61,443 bases of DNA from Candidatus Saccharimonadota bacterium. Its GTDB lineage: Bacteria > Patescibacteriota > Saccharimonadia > Saccharimonadales > Saccharimonadaceae. The stretch spans positions 1 to 61,443 of the forward strand of contig WRMD01000004.1 in NCBI GenBank assembly GCA_009777315.1, read 5' to 3'. Positions 19,014-28,059 of this stretch are shown piece after piece. The translations under genes were made by a program, and so were the position numbers. Below the pieces are notes generated by a model that worked only from the letters and a program-made list of their open reading frames with translations, was not told where the DNA came from and searched no databases. Each line of letters begins with the position of its first letter. Within the stretch, counting starts at the first letter, position 1.

Positions 19014-19852
19014 CGGGTGGCCTCCAAGAAAAGGTGCTCGATGGAGAGCTCGGCGGATTCGTAGCCGGCGGGGGCGAGGTTGTGGTCGCGGAGGGCGGCG
19101 AGGACGGCGTCGGGGTCGACTTCGCGTTTGAATTCGATGGTGAGGCTCTTCGATTTTTTGTGCTTTTGTTTGAGGTCGGCGATGGTGCTTTCAAGGGCGA
19201 TTTTGCCGTGGTTGATGGCGACGACACGGTCGCAAACTCGCTCGACGTCGGAAAGGATGTGGGTGGAGAAAATGATGGTGGTGCGGCCTTTAAGCTCGCG
19301 GAAGATGTCGAGGATTTCTTGGCGGCCGGAGGGGTCGAGGGCGGAAGTGGGCTCATCGCAAATGAGGAGCTTAGGCTCGCCGAGGAGGGCCTGGGCGACG
19401 CCGAGACGTTGCTTCATGCCGCGGGAAAAACTGCCGATCTTTTTGTTGGCTTTTGATAGGCCGACGAGGCTGAGAAGCTCGCGGGTGCGGCGGGTGATTT
19501 TGTCCGCGGGGAGACCGGCGATTTTGCCGCAAAGTTCGAGGTATTCGGCGGGACGGAGGTAGTTGTAAAACTCGGGGACGTCGGGGAGATAGCCGATGAA
19601 ACGGTTGGTCGAAGTTGCACCAAAGTGGACGCGCTCGCCGCAGACATAAATCTCGCCGGCGTCGGGCGGCAGCAGGCCGAGGATCATTTTCATGGTGGTG
19701 GTTTTGCCGGCGCCGTTCGCGCCGATGAAGCCGAAAATACTGCCCTCGGGAACGTCAAAAGAAATGTCTTTGATGACTTTGTTCTTGGCGAAACTTTTGG
19801 AGAGATTTTTAATGGAGAGGGTCGGGGTCGCGGTCGCGGGCTTCTCGGTCAT
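19010..19852 (-). CDS. ABC transporter ATP-binding protein
   Basis: Walker A GANGAGKTT, signature FSRGMKQRLG, Walker B LLICDEPTSALDP. Confidence 0.95.
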   Translation of the reverse strand: MTEKPATATPTLSIKNLSKSFAKNKVIKDISFDVPEGSIFGFIGANGAGKTTTMKMILGLLPPDAGEIYVCGERVHFGATSTNRFIGYLPDVPEFYNYLRPAEYLELCGKIAGLPADKITRRTRELLSLVGLSKANKKIGSFSRGMKQRLGVAQALLGEPKLLICDEPTSALDPSGRQEILDIFRELKGRTTIIFSTHILSDVERVCDRVVAINHGKIALESTIADLKQKHKKSKSLTIEFKREVDPDAVLAALRDHNLAPAGYESAELSIEHLFLEATR

Positions 19853-20049
19853 GAATCCTCGCGGCCGAGAACGAAGTAAAGGATGGGGCCGATGGTGTTG
19901 ATGAAGATGACGACGAGGACCCACATGAGGCGGCTGCCGTGGCGGTATTTTTTGTGGCGGAAAATGTGAATGAGGGCGGCGACCATGAGGCCGATTTGGA
20001 TGATGGCGAGTGGGATGACGATTGCCAAATAAGTTCTAATGATGTCCAT
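19849..20049 (-). CDS. PLDc_N-like two-TM membrane protein of the ABC operon
   Basis: Two TM segments with W-(x)-NTIGPILYFVLGR. Confidence 0.7.
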   Translation of the reverse strand: MDIIRTYLAIVIPLAIIQIGLMVAALIHIFRHKKYRHGSRLMWVLVVIFINTIGPILYFVLGREDS

Positions 20050-20131
20050 GTGACCTCCTTATGCGTTAAGCTTAAGGATATTATAGCATTCGAATGGCAG
20101 TGTGCGAGGTTTATATCTGATATACTGTATT

Positions 20132-20860
20132 ATGGACAAGAAAAGCGCGAAAAAGTCACAGCGATGGAAGATACTGGCGTGGCTGGTCGGGGTGATGGCG
20201 GTGATGTTGGCGCTACACTTGATTTTGATGACGGCGCGGTCGGACTGGGAGACGTATTGGTGGCTGGTAGGGCCGTTTGACATGGACTCGGAGATCAGTA
20301 TTTTCACTTGGTGGTCGACGACGGTGCTGCTGTTTGTGCCGGCGATTTTGCTGGGGTTTATCGGGTGGGTGAAGCGGCAGGAAAAGGCGAAATACGCGTG
20401 GGGGTGGTTTGTGGCGGCGGGGGTGTTGATGTTTATGTCGATGGACGATGGGGCGATGTTGCACGAGCGGCTGGGGGCGGTGAATGAGTTGAGTGGGTTG
20501 CAAGGGGTGCTGGACGGGATTAATCCGTATCTGCTAGCGTGGAGCTGGTGGGTGATTTATTTGCCGGTACTAGTCGCGATAGCGGTGATTCTTGTGCCGT
20601 GGTTTTTGAGTTTGCCGAGGCGGACACAGGTGTTGATGATCGTGGGGGCGGTGATGGCGGGCCTGGGACAGATGGGGATGGAGGCGGTGAGTAGTTTTGT
20701 GACGAATTCGACTGGAGAGTATATCGGGCCGGTGTGGCGGGGGTTTCAGAAGTTTGTGGGTAGGACCGGGTTGTCGATATTTCTCTTTGCGGTGATCGAT
20801 TATTGTCTGAGTGATTCGGGGGTGAGGAAGAGGATTGACGGGTTGCTGCAAAAGGATTAG
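20132..20860 (+). CDS. Multi-TM hypothetical protein
   Basis: Starts at MDKKSAKK; about 6 hydrophobic segments. Confidence 0.6.
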   Translation: MDKKSAKKSQRWKILAWLVGVMAVMLALHLILMTARSDWETYWWLVGPFDMDSEISIFTWWSTTVLLFVPAILLGFIGWVKRQEKAKYAWGWFVAAGVLMFMSMDDGAMLHERLGAVNELSGLQGVLDGINPYLLAWSWWVIYLPVLVAIAVILVPWFLSLPRRTQVLMIVGAVMAGLGQMGMEAVSSFVTNSTGEYIGPVWRGFQKFVGRTGLSIFLFAVIDYCLSDSGVRKRIDGLLQKD

Positions 20861-20886
20861 CAGCAAAATAGTTAAACGCTCCTAGC

Positions 20887-21024
20887 GCGAAAGGCTCACC
20901 GAGCACAGTTTCATTCGGACACAGAATGGTTTTAATCTGTCGCCACAGACTAAAACCTTCTTCTCCCTCCCCTTGCCAGGGTCCGGGACGTTCCTCATGA
21001 AACTGTATCTCGCACGCCTTTCGC
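20887..21024. ncRNA. Structured element copy R1, strand undetermined
   Basis: Closing helix GCGAAAGGC/GCCTTTCGC, ACAGTTTCAT/ATGAAACTGT, inner hairpins GGTTTTAATCTGT-CGCC-ACAGACTAAAACC and CCCT-TGCC-AGGG; covaries with 37302-37445. Confidence 0.6.
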
Positions 21025-21115
21025 ATAATATGACCCACTAACTATTTTGGTGCAAACTTCTCAACCTATCCCACCCCTACCCAACCTAGCTATATCCTCC
21101 TAACCCAGCGCTAGC

Positions 21116-21284
21116 CTCCCCACCCCCTACGGGTAGACACAGCGTCCAGCCCATGAGGGGAGGACTACTCCCCTCCTAGATAATGATTCGCCAGAAAAGG
21201 TCAGGCTCCGCCTGTCTTTTCTGGCTCCAGCAAGGAAAGGAAGAAAACCTTGGTTTTCTTAGCAGGAGACAGTGGCGAAGGCTT
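21116..21284 (-). pseudogene. Variable cassette 3, degenerate
   Basis: Has both conserved ends (CCTTCGCCACTGTC and CGCTGTGTCTACCCGTAGGGGGTGGGGAG) but an early stop; interior consists of perfect hairpins. Confidence 0.6.
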
Positions 21285-21348
21285 GCAAAGACTAGAGTAA
21301 CCTGCTATGATAAACCTAGCCATTTTCAAACAAACATAAAGGGAGTCA

Positions 21349-21747
21349 ATGAAACCATCGAAGAAGATGGTGGGCAAAGTCATCAAGACCGGCGGCCTGA
21401 ACGTCTGGCCGCATGAGCAACTGATGGCCGATATACTGGCCGCAGCCGGTCATGTCGTAGAGTTCTTACCACCAGCTACGACGGATGGCACCCAGACGCC
21501 GGACGTCCTGATCGATGGGCTGAAGTGGGAGATGAAAAGTCCACGCGCCAGCAACTTGAAGACAGTCGAGCGCAATTTGAAGCGTGCTAGGTGGCAATCG
21601 AGCAGGATTGTTTTTGCTTCTCACAGGATGAAGCAAGTACCTGATAGAGCCATAGAACGAGAGCTCCATCAGCGCGTCAAAAGCGTTAAGGGTATCACCA
21701 GTCTCAAATTCATCAACCGCCACGGCAACATTATTGACATTCTCTAA
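21349..21747 (+). CDS. Small PD-(D/E)XK nuclease-like protein, paralog of 10808-11230
   Basis: PDVLIDGLKWEMKSPR...LKRARWQSS. Confidence 0.6.
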   Translation: MKPSKKMVGKVIKTGGLNVWPHEQLMADILAAAGHVVEFLPPATTDGTQTPDVLIDGLKWEMKSPRASNLKTVERNLKRARWQSSRIVFASHRMKQVPDRAIERELHQRVKSVKGITSLKFINRHGNIIDIL

Positions 21748-21835
21748 AGCTTGAGGTACAATATGACTATTGAAGCACCGAACGATGCGTTAGTCATCTA
21801 CCTCGGGCTTCTTTGTTTTTACCCAACACCTTCTG

Positions 21836-22057
21836 GCGCTCCTCCTTCGCCACTGTCGGGGCAAGCTATATAGGGAATCCTGCTCAGGGTCTAAATTCTC
21901 AATCCACGTGGATACGCATATGGACACCTTCGCTGGTCTCGGCAAATGCCGCATCTCGCGTGTTAATAAGTGATACAAGCGCGGACTCAGCCAATGGTAG
22001 TAGCAATAAGTTTCAAGGACGTCCCCTCCGCTGTGTCTACCCGTAGGGGATGGGGAG
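21836..22057 (+). other. Variable C-terminal domain cassette 4
   Basis: Encodes SSFATVGASYIGNPAQGLNSQSTWIRIWTPSLVSANAASRVLISDTSADSANGSSNKFQGRPLRCVYP*. Confidence 0.7.
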
Positions 22058-22129
22058 GATGTGAGTGCCCTGCCCTGTTGTGGTTAGGGGAAAATGTAAA
22101 CCCCGGAGTGAATCCGGGGTGAGGTGTCG

Positions 22130-22498
22130 TTAAATAGTCCAGGAAAGGATGCGATTAAGGAAGTAGAAGGCTACAACGACGGTGGCGGCTTGGGTGATGA
22201 CGGAGATAAGGTCGAAACCGCTGAATTCGGCTATGCGGAAGACAATCCGCCAGCGGAATATAAGCCGGTAGACGCCAAGGCTCATGAGGCTCGTTACTAT
22301 AGTGAAAACGAAGGTAAACAGCTCGAGGTTTATGTCGAACTGTAGGAGCACCCAGGTCACCGTCAAGAGGGACCAAAGGAGAATCCCTTGGGTAATGCAG
22401 ACGAAAAAGTGGATGGTATGAGGGGGTTTCTTCTTCCGGCGGCGTGGCGGTGGGGTTGGTTTGCGGTGCCCTCGATGGTTACGTTGATGATTTGACAT
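22130..22498 (-). CDS. Small membrane protein
   Basis: Basic Pro-rich N-terminus then about 3-4 TM segments. Confidence 0.55.
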   Translation of the reverse strand: MSNHQRNHRGHRKPTPPPRRRKKKPPHTIHFFVCITQGILLWSLLTVTWVLLQFDINLELFTFVFTIVTSLMSLGVYRLIFRWRIVFRIAEFSGFDLISVITQAATVVVAFYFLNRILSWTI

Positions 22499-22698
22499 GT
22501 AGAGCCTCCTTTCTGACTGTATTTGGTAGTTACTAGGGAGATTACGACAATAGATTAAAATGCAAGGCCGCTAAAGACCTCTGAAGCATAAGTTGCCTGC
22601 TGTAGTAGAGAGTATAACATGGATGCCTCGAGATGTCAACAGCAACACCCCCGCTTAAAGCGGGGGTGTCTAGCGTGCGCTAGAAGCTTGGGTAGAGA

Positions 22699-24156
22699 CT
22701 ACGCCTTCTTCTTGCGGACCACGACTGTGCCGGCTGCCGCACCGAGGGTAGCGACTAGACCAGCTACTGCTAGGTTAGCGTCAGCAGAAGCGTCGAGCAT
22801 GATCTCAGCCTGGCCGGAGGTGAAGGTGCGAGCTGAAGCTACGTCTTCGAGACCTTCAACGCCGGTGTTTGGTGCCTTGATGCCGCCACCGCCAGTGTTA
22901 CCACCAGTATTGCCACCGTTGTTGCTGCCGCCACCGCCGCCATTGTCTGGACCAGCTGGACCAGCGCTGGTGAGCTGAACTGCGCTGAGGATGTAGCCAG
23001 AGAAGCCATTAAGGATGAGCTCGAGGCGACCAGAAGGCAGAACAAATGCGGTCTGGCCTAGGGCTATGATGTTGCCCTCCATGTCGAACTTGTAGATGAA
23101 CATTCGGCTACCAGCAAGGTGCTGTAGGTGGCTAACAGTGACCTCTAGTGTCCCAGAGTAAGAGCCCATAGGGTCGAGGCTGAGGACAAAGGTGTCTGGC
23201 TCAAGACCGCTGTTAAGGATGTTAGCGAGATCAGATTTCTCGTGTCGACCGATGATGTCGAGGACAGTCTTGGTGTTAGGGTCGTCCTCATTGTTAAGGT
23301 CAACGATCACAACGTCGCGAGGAGCGTCAGAGTGAGTGTCGATCTTCGGATCGGTAGAAGCACCGTCCTCTGCATGGATAACAGCAGAGTTAGCGAGTGC
23401 GCCACGAACGATTACCATGTTATTGGTCTCGTTTGCAGTTGGGGTGTTGAGGTATACAGCCTGACCGTTAGGGAAGTTGCCTAGACCTAGGAACTTAACC
23501 TGGGAGCCGGTGTTGGCCTGAATAGTGCCGAAGCCAGTGATCTTACCGATAGTGATCTGCTGTGCGGTTGGCGCAGCGGTTAGGTTAGATACGTCAAGAG
23601 TGTTGGTAACGTTACCAACGAAGTTAACAGTCACACCTAGCGAGAGCTGGTTGCCTTGGAGACCCTGGATGGTGCGTAGGGAGTTGCTGAGATTAGTTAG
23701 GCGAGGGCTACCAAAACTGTTGTTGCCGTTAAGCTCAAAGGTGAAGGTCTTAACGCGTCGCATAGCGGTGCGGAAAGCGATGAATTCACTTCGCACTTGA
23801 GCGTCTGCGATATATGCAGGGTGCTCAGGATTAGCAAAGTCAGCGTCAGAAACGTTCATGGCAGCGGCGTTTACCTCGTGTTGTGCGCCGTTGATTGATT
23901 GAAGATAGTAAGCGATAGCGCCTACCGTGTCTTGAATCTGGCCTATGTTGCCGCGGATGGTGATGTTTGTGATTTGCTTAGCGTTGACGGTTGCAGCGAA
24001 GTCGGCTGGATGGACTAGCATGTTGCCGTTAGCGTTGATGACTTGATGCGTAGAACTAAATGTCGCGGCACTCACATCCGCACCCCCGACCATTACTACT
24101 GCTGTTGCCAATGCGACCGCAAGACCGGCCACACCAAGGTATTTGACTTTACCCAT
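22699..24156 (-). CDS. Secreted surface protein with APNTG motif and C-terminal TM-RKKK anchor
   Basis: Signal peptide, Gly/Asn linker, IKAPNTGVEG, TM segment LAVAGLVATLGAAAGTVVV followed by RKKKA. Confidence 0.75.
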   Translation of the reverse strand: MGKVKYLGVAGLAVALATAVVMVGGADVSAATFSSTHQVINANGNMLVHPADFAATVNAKQITNITIRGNIGQIQDTVGAIAYYLQSINGAQHEVNAAAMNVSDADFANPEHPAYIADAQVRSEFIAFRTAMRRVKTFTFELNGNNSFGSPRLTNLSNSLRTIQGLQGNQLSLGVTVNFVGNVTNTLDVSNLTAAPTAQQITIGKITGFGTIQANTGSQVKFLGLGNFPNGQAVYLNTPTANETNNMVIVRGALANSAVIHAEDGASTDPKIDTHSDAPRDVVIVDLNNEDDPNTKTVLDIIGRHEKSDLANILNSGLEPDTFVLSLDPMGSYSGTLEVTVSHLQHLAGSRMFIYKFDMEGNIIALGQTAFVLPSGRLELILNGFSGYILSAVQLTSAGPAGPDNGGGGGSNNGGNTGGNTGGGGIKAPNTGVEGLEDVASARTFTSGQAEIMLDASADANLAVAGLVATLGAAAGTVVVRKKKA

Positions 24157-24307
24157 TATTTACTCTCCCTTACGCCTTTATTATTAGATTTAGATGGCGC
24201 TTAATTCTCAGTTTATAGTACAGATTGACCACTGTCAACCATAAGCGCTTTAAAAGTGGGGGAAAAGCCAACATTGTGGCTTTTGGGCTGGGTTTTTGGG
24301 GTGGAGG

Positions 24308-25297
24308 CTAGTGGAGCGGGTCGCCGTCGAGGAGGCCGGGGTCGGTGGGGAGGGTTTCGATTTCGGGGTCGGGGGCGGGGGCTGGCGGGGCGTGGAGATA
24401 GGCGCGGCCGGGTTCGAGGGTGATGCCGCGGAGCTCGAAAAGTTGGCTGACGGTGACGAAGGTGAAGCCGCGGGTCTTTAGGCTGGTGATGATCCAGGGG
24501 ACGGCTTCGACGGTGGAGGCGTGGATGTCGTGGAGGAGGATGATGGCGCCGTCGCGGGCTTGGTCGACGACGCGGTTGTAGACGATGTGGGCGTCGCGAT
24601 CGGCCCAGTCGCGGGGGTCAATGGACCAGAGGATGAGGGCTTGGGGGGAGTTATTGCGGACGGTGGCGTTGTGGAGGCCATAAGGGGGGCGGAAGACGGC
24701 GGGGGCGACGGTAGTGGCGGCGACAATGGCGGCATCGGTGGCGGCAAAATCGGCGCGGAGGGCGGCGAGGCTGAGGCGCGGGAGCTGAGAGTGGCGGAAG
24801 GAGTGGCTGCCGATTTCGTGGCCTTCGGCATGGGCGCGGGTGACGATGTCGGGACGGGCGGCGGCGTTGGTGCCTAAGACGAAGAAGGTGGCGGGGACGT
24901 TGGCCTCGGCGAGATGGTCAAGGAGGCGGGGGGTGAGAATGCCGTGAGGGCCGTCGTCGAAAGTGAGGGCGATGAGCTTTTCGGTGCCGTCAAGGATAGG
25001 TGTGGGTGGGGTTTCGGGGACGGTGTGGTCGCCAGAGATGGCGTCGTCGATGTCGAAGAGTTGGTCGGTGTCGCAGCTGGTGAGGGCGCAGGGGGTGTCT
25101 TCTTCGTCGGGGGGGTTCTGGCCGATAGAGGTGGCGAGGGCCATGACGTTAAAGAGCGAGATGAGGACGGCACCGAGGATGACGATGGTGAGGGCGGCGC
25201 GGTGATGGAAATGGAGGCGGCGGCGGGTGGCGGCGATCTCTCGGGTGAGGGTGGATTCGTCGTGCACCTCTGGGATGCGGAAGTTGCGTTTGGGCAT
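24308..25297 (-). CDS. Polysaccharide deacetylase (NodB domain)
   Basis: IALTFDDGPH, HEIGSHSFRH, FRPPYG, IILLHD motifs; N-terminal TM anchor. Confidence 0.9.
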   Translation of the reverse strand: MPKRNFRIPEVHDESTLTREIAATRRRLHFHHRAALTIVILGAVLISLFNVMALATSIGQNPPDEEDTPCALTSCDTDQLFDIDDAISGDHTVPETPPTPILDGTEKLIALTFDDGPHGILTPRLLDHLAEANVPATFFVLGTNAAARPDIVTRAHAEGHEIGSHSFRHSQLPRLSLAALRADFAATDAAIVAATTVAPAVFRPPYGLHNATVRNNSPQALILWSIDPRDWADRDAHIVYNRVVDQARDGAIILLHDIHASTVEAVPWIITSLKTRGFTFVTVSQLFELRGITLEPGRAYLHAPPAPAPDPEIETLPTDPGLLDGDPLH

Positions 25298-25541
25298 ATT
25301 ATATCAATAGTATAGCATTTTAGGGGTTTAGGCGGGTTTCAAGGTGATTTTAGGGGTAAATGTGGTGAAATAGTGGCTTTTTAGGGACTTTTTAGCATAA
25401 AGATATTGACTTTTTGAGCCTGGTGTGCTATAATGGAGGTAACCAGAAAACCTGGCGAACCTTAAACTTTTGGCGTAGAAATACGGAGCCGAGAGGTAGG
25501 TTTGCCTGAGTATTCTCTGAATTGAAAAGGAGGAACTAATT

Positions 25542-26252
25542 ATGGCAGGAATACCAAGTGGCTACGGCCAGAGAAACAGCGGCGGAGGATTCCTGGAATC
25601 CATCGGCAACTTCTTCGGAGGACTCTTCGGAGGACGCAACAGGAACAGCAGTTACTGTTACGACGACGAAGATTACGAGGGTGACGGACGCGACACGGAA
25701 GTCGACGACACCTATGACGACGATGACGAAAGAGACTATGGAGAAAGCAGGCCGCGCCGCGCCGCAGGGTCCCGCAACAGGGAACGCGGTCGCGGTACAG
25801 GACTAAAGGTGACCGCAGCGTTCGCTGTGGTGGCTATCGTCGCTTACGGCATCTTCGCTTACACGATGAGCTTCTGGCCTTTTGGCGGGAGTGATGTAGC
25901 GTATGTGAGCGAGATTGAGTTCGGGCAGATGCTCGAGGCAAGATTTGCCGACCAAGGCGTTAGCCTCACCGGCAGCAACATCATGAATGCAGGCTATCTG
26001 GACGACTCAGATATCTCCGCACGGAAAGTGCAGATTTTACTGGGACGCACCGCAGGGTTTTTACTCCGCGACCAATGGAATACCCTTAGCGGTCTCGGAT
26101 GGGAAGAGCGCGGAATCGCGATGTTTGAATTACTGCTGGGACCATTGTCGGGCGATACTTCGGCCATGTTCACGACCGAAGAGGCCGCGATAAATGTCTT
26201 AGACAGGATGTACCAAGCGGTCAACCAAGCAAAACAAGCGGCAGCACAATGA
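25542..26252 (+). CDS. Membrane-anchored protein with an acidic repeat region
   Basis: DDEDYEGDG...DDDDERD segment then one TM; promoter TTGACT...TGCTATAATGG upstream. Confidence 0.6.
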   Translation: MAGIPSGYGQRNSGGGFLESIGNFFGGLFGGRNRNSSYCYDDEDYEGDGRDTEVDDTYDDDDERDYGESRPRRAAGSRNRERGRGTGLKVTAAFAVVAIVAYGIFAYTMSFWPFGGSDVAYVSEIEFGQMLEARFADQGVSLTGSNIMNAGYLDDSDISARKVQILLGRTAGFLLRDQWNTLSGLGWEERGIAMFELLLGPLSGDTSAMFTTEEAAINVLDRMYQAVNQAKQAAAQ

Positions 26253-26287
26253 GCGCCGCAACGGACAACCTACGCCAAAGACCACCA

Positions 26288-26333
26288 TAACCCCTCCTAA
26301 AAGCGAGTAATCGCTTGGGAGGGGCTTTTCTTT
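26288..26333 (+). terminator. Intrinsic terminator
   Basis: CCCCTCCTAAAAGCGA...TCGCTTGGGAGGGGCTTTTC. Confidence 0.65.
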
Positions 26334-26335
26334 GT

Positions 26336-27988
26336 CTAGTACATGCCGGGCATGCCGCCGGGCATCGAGGGTACTCCCGAGTCTTTTTCGGGGATTTCGA
26401 CGATGAGGGCGCCCATGGTGATGGCGGTGGCGGCGATGCTGACGGAGTTTAGAATGGCTTCTTTGGTGACCTTGACCGGGTCAACGATGCCGGCTTTTTT
26501 GAGGTCGATGAGGCCTTGATCGGGCCGCATGACGTCGATACCGTGACCGGGTTTGGCCTTTTGGACTTCGGCGAGGAGGGCCTGGCCGTTGATACCGGCG
26601 TTGTCGGTGATGATGAGGAAGGGCTCGTAAAGGGCTTCTTTTAGTACAGCGGCGCCAGAGGTGACGGCAAGGCTTTTCTTAGAGTCGGGAGCGGCGTCTA
26701 GCTCAGAGGCGAGGTTGACGAGGGTGACGCCACCACCGGCGACGATGCCTTCGGACAGGGCGGCTTTGGTGGCTGCGACCGCGTCGTCAACGCGGAACTT
26801 TTTCTCGTCGATTTCGGTTTCGGTAGCACCGCCGACTTTGATGACGGCGACTTTGCCCTGAAGCGCGGCGGCGCGCTGATCCAGCTGTTTTTGGTCGTAC
26901 TCGGAGGTTTCGGCGGCGGCTTGAACCTTGATGAGCTTGATGCGCCCCTCGACCTTAGCCCTCTGCCCTGCCCCTTCGATGATGGTGGTCTCGTCTTTAT
27001 TAGCGATGACTTTTTTTGCTGAGCCGAGGACTTCGAGGCCGACTTCTTCTAGCTGCAGGCCACGGTCGGCGCTGACAACGGTGGCGCCGGTCAAGATGGC
27101 GATGTCTTCGAGGATTTCTTTGCGGCGGTCGCCGAAGGATGGAGCCTTGACGGCGAGAGTGTTAAATACGCCCTTGAGTTTGTTCAAGACGAGAACAGAG
27201 AGGGCTTCGCCGTCGAGATCGTCGGCGATGAGGACGAGGTCTTTTTGGCCGGCAGCAGCCATTTTTTCAAGAAACGGGAGGAGGTCCTGGACACTGCTGA
27301 TTTTCCGATCGGTGATGAGGATGCTTGGCTTTTCGTAGATGGCCTCTTGGCGCCCCATATCAGTGGCGAAGAAGCTGCTGACGTAGCCTTTGTCGTAACT
27401 GAAGCCTTCGACGACTTCGGCTTCCATCTCGAGGCCTTGGCCGGCTTCGACAGTGACGATGCCGTCTTTGCCGATTTTAGAGATAGTGTCGGCGATGAGT
27501 CGGCCGATTTCGGCGTCACCGGCGCTGATGGTGGCGACTTCGGCGACTTTTTTAGGATCGGTGTCGACTTTTTCGGCGAGTTTGTCGAGTTTGGCGACGA
27601 TTTTGGCGCCGGCCTGTTCGATGCCACGGCGGAGCTCCATGGGGTTGTGACCGGCGGCGATGAGCTTGTTGGCCTTGGCGAGGATTTGGTAGGTGAGGAC
27701 GGTAACAGTGGTGGTGCCGTCGCCGGCGACTTTGTTGAGCTTTTTGGCGGCTTGCTTGATGAGCTCGGCGCCGGCCTTTTGGCCGAGGGTTTCGTCGGTT
27801 TCTTCGAGGTCGATAGCTTCAGCGACGGTGACGCCGTCGTGAGTGACAGTGGGGCCGCCGTAAGATTTGTTGATGACGACATTCCTGCCCTTAGGGCCGT
27901 AGGTGACCTTGACCGCGTCGTAGAGAGCTTTCGCGCCTCCGAGTACCTTTTCGCGAGCGATTTCGTCGTAGAATACTTTTTTTGCCAT
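26336..27988 (-). CDS. groEL: Chaperonin GroEL
   Basis: VTYGPKGRNVVI, VAGDGTTTVTVL, PGGMPGMY C-terminus. Confidence 0.98.
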   Translation of the reverse strand: MAKKVFYDEIAREKVLGGAKALYDAVKVTYGPKGRNVVINKSYGGPTVTHDGVTVAEAIDLEETDETLGQKAGAELIKQAAKKLNKVAGDGTTTVTVLTYQILAKANKLIAAGHNPMELRRGIEQAGAKIVAKLDKLAEKVDTDPKKVAEVATISAGDAEIGRLIADTISKIGKDGIVTVEAGQGLEMEAEVVEGFSYDKGYVSSFFATDMGRQEAIYEKPSILITDRKISSVQDLLPFLEKMAAAGQKDLVLIADDLDGEALSVLVLNKLKGVFNTLAVKAPSFGDRRKEILEDIAILTGATVVSADRGLQLEEVGLEVLGSAKKVIANKDETTIIEGAGQRAKVEGRIKLIKVQAAAETSEYDQKQLDQRAAALQGKVAVIKVGGATETEIDEKKFRVDDAVAATKAALSEGIVAGGGVTLVNLASELDAAPDSKKSLAVTSGAAVLKEALYEPFLIITDNAGINGQALLAEVQKAKPGHGIDVMRPDQGLIDLKKAGIVDPVKVTKEAILNSVSIAATAITMGALIVEIPEKDSGVPSMPGGMPGMY

Positions 27989-28028
27989 GATTTCCTCCGA
28001 TAATTTATTTTAGTTTATCACGGGGTTG

Positions 28029-28055
28029 TTGGCACTGTCAAGGTGGGAGTGCTAA
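28029..28055. promoter_or_regulatory. CIRCE-like operator upstream of groEL
   Basis: TTGGCACTG-TCAAGGTGG-GAGTGCTAA; minus-strand -35 TTGACA lies inside it. Confidence 0.75.
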
Positions 28056-28059
28056 TGGT

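Noticed and set aside
20887-21024. RNase P RNA, tmRNA or SRP RNA for the structured elements
   Set aside because: None of the hallmark conserved sequences I know for these RNAs are present, and the element occurs twice with diverged helices.
20887-21024. Integron attC sites
   Set aside because: Imperfect inverted repeats fit superficially, but the GTTRRRY/RYYYAAC boxes and an integron integrase are not seen.
14504-22057. Diversity-generating retroelement as the explanation for the variable C-terminal cassettes
   Set aside because: No reverse transcriptase, accessory protein or adenine-template repeat is visible in the window, and interiors differ at all bases rather than at A positions; left open for the rest of the genome.
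22645-22672. CRISPR repeat-like ACACCCCCGCTTAAAGCGGGGGTGTC
   Set aside because: Single hairpin, best read as a terminator; no spaced direct repeats or cas genes anywhere in the window.
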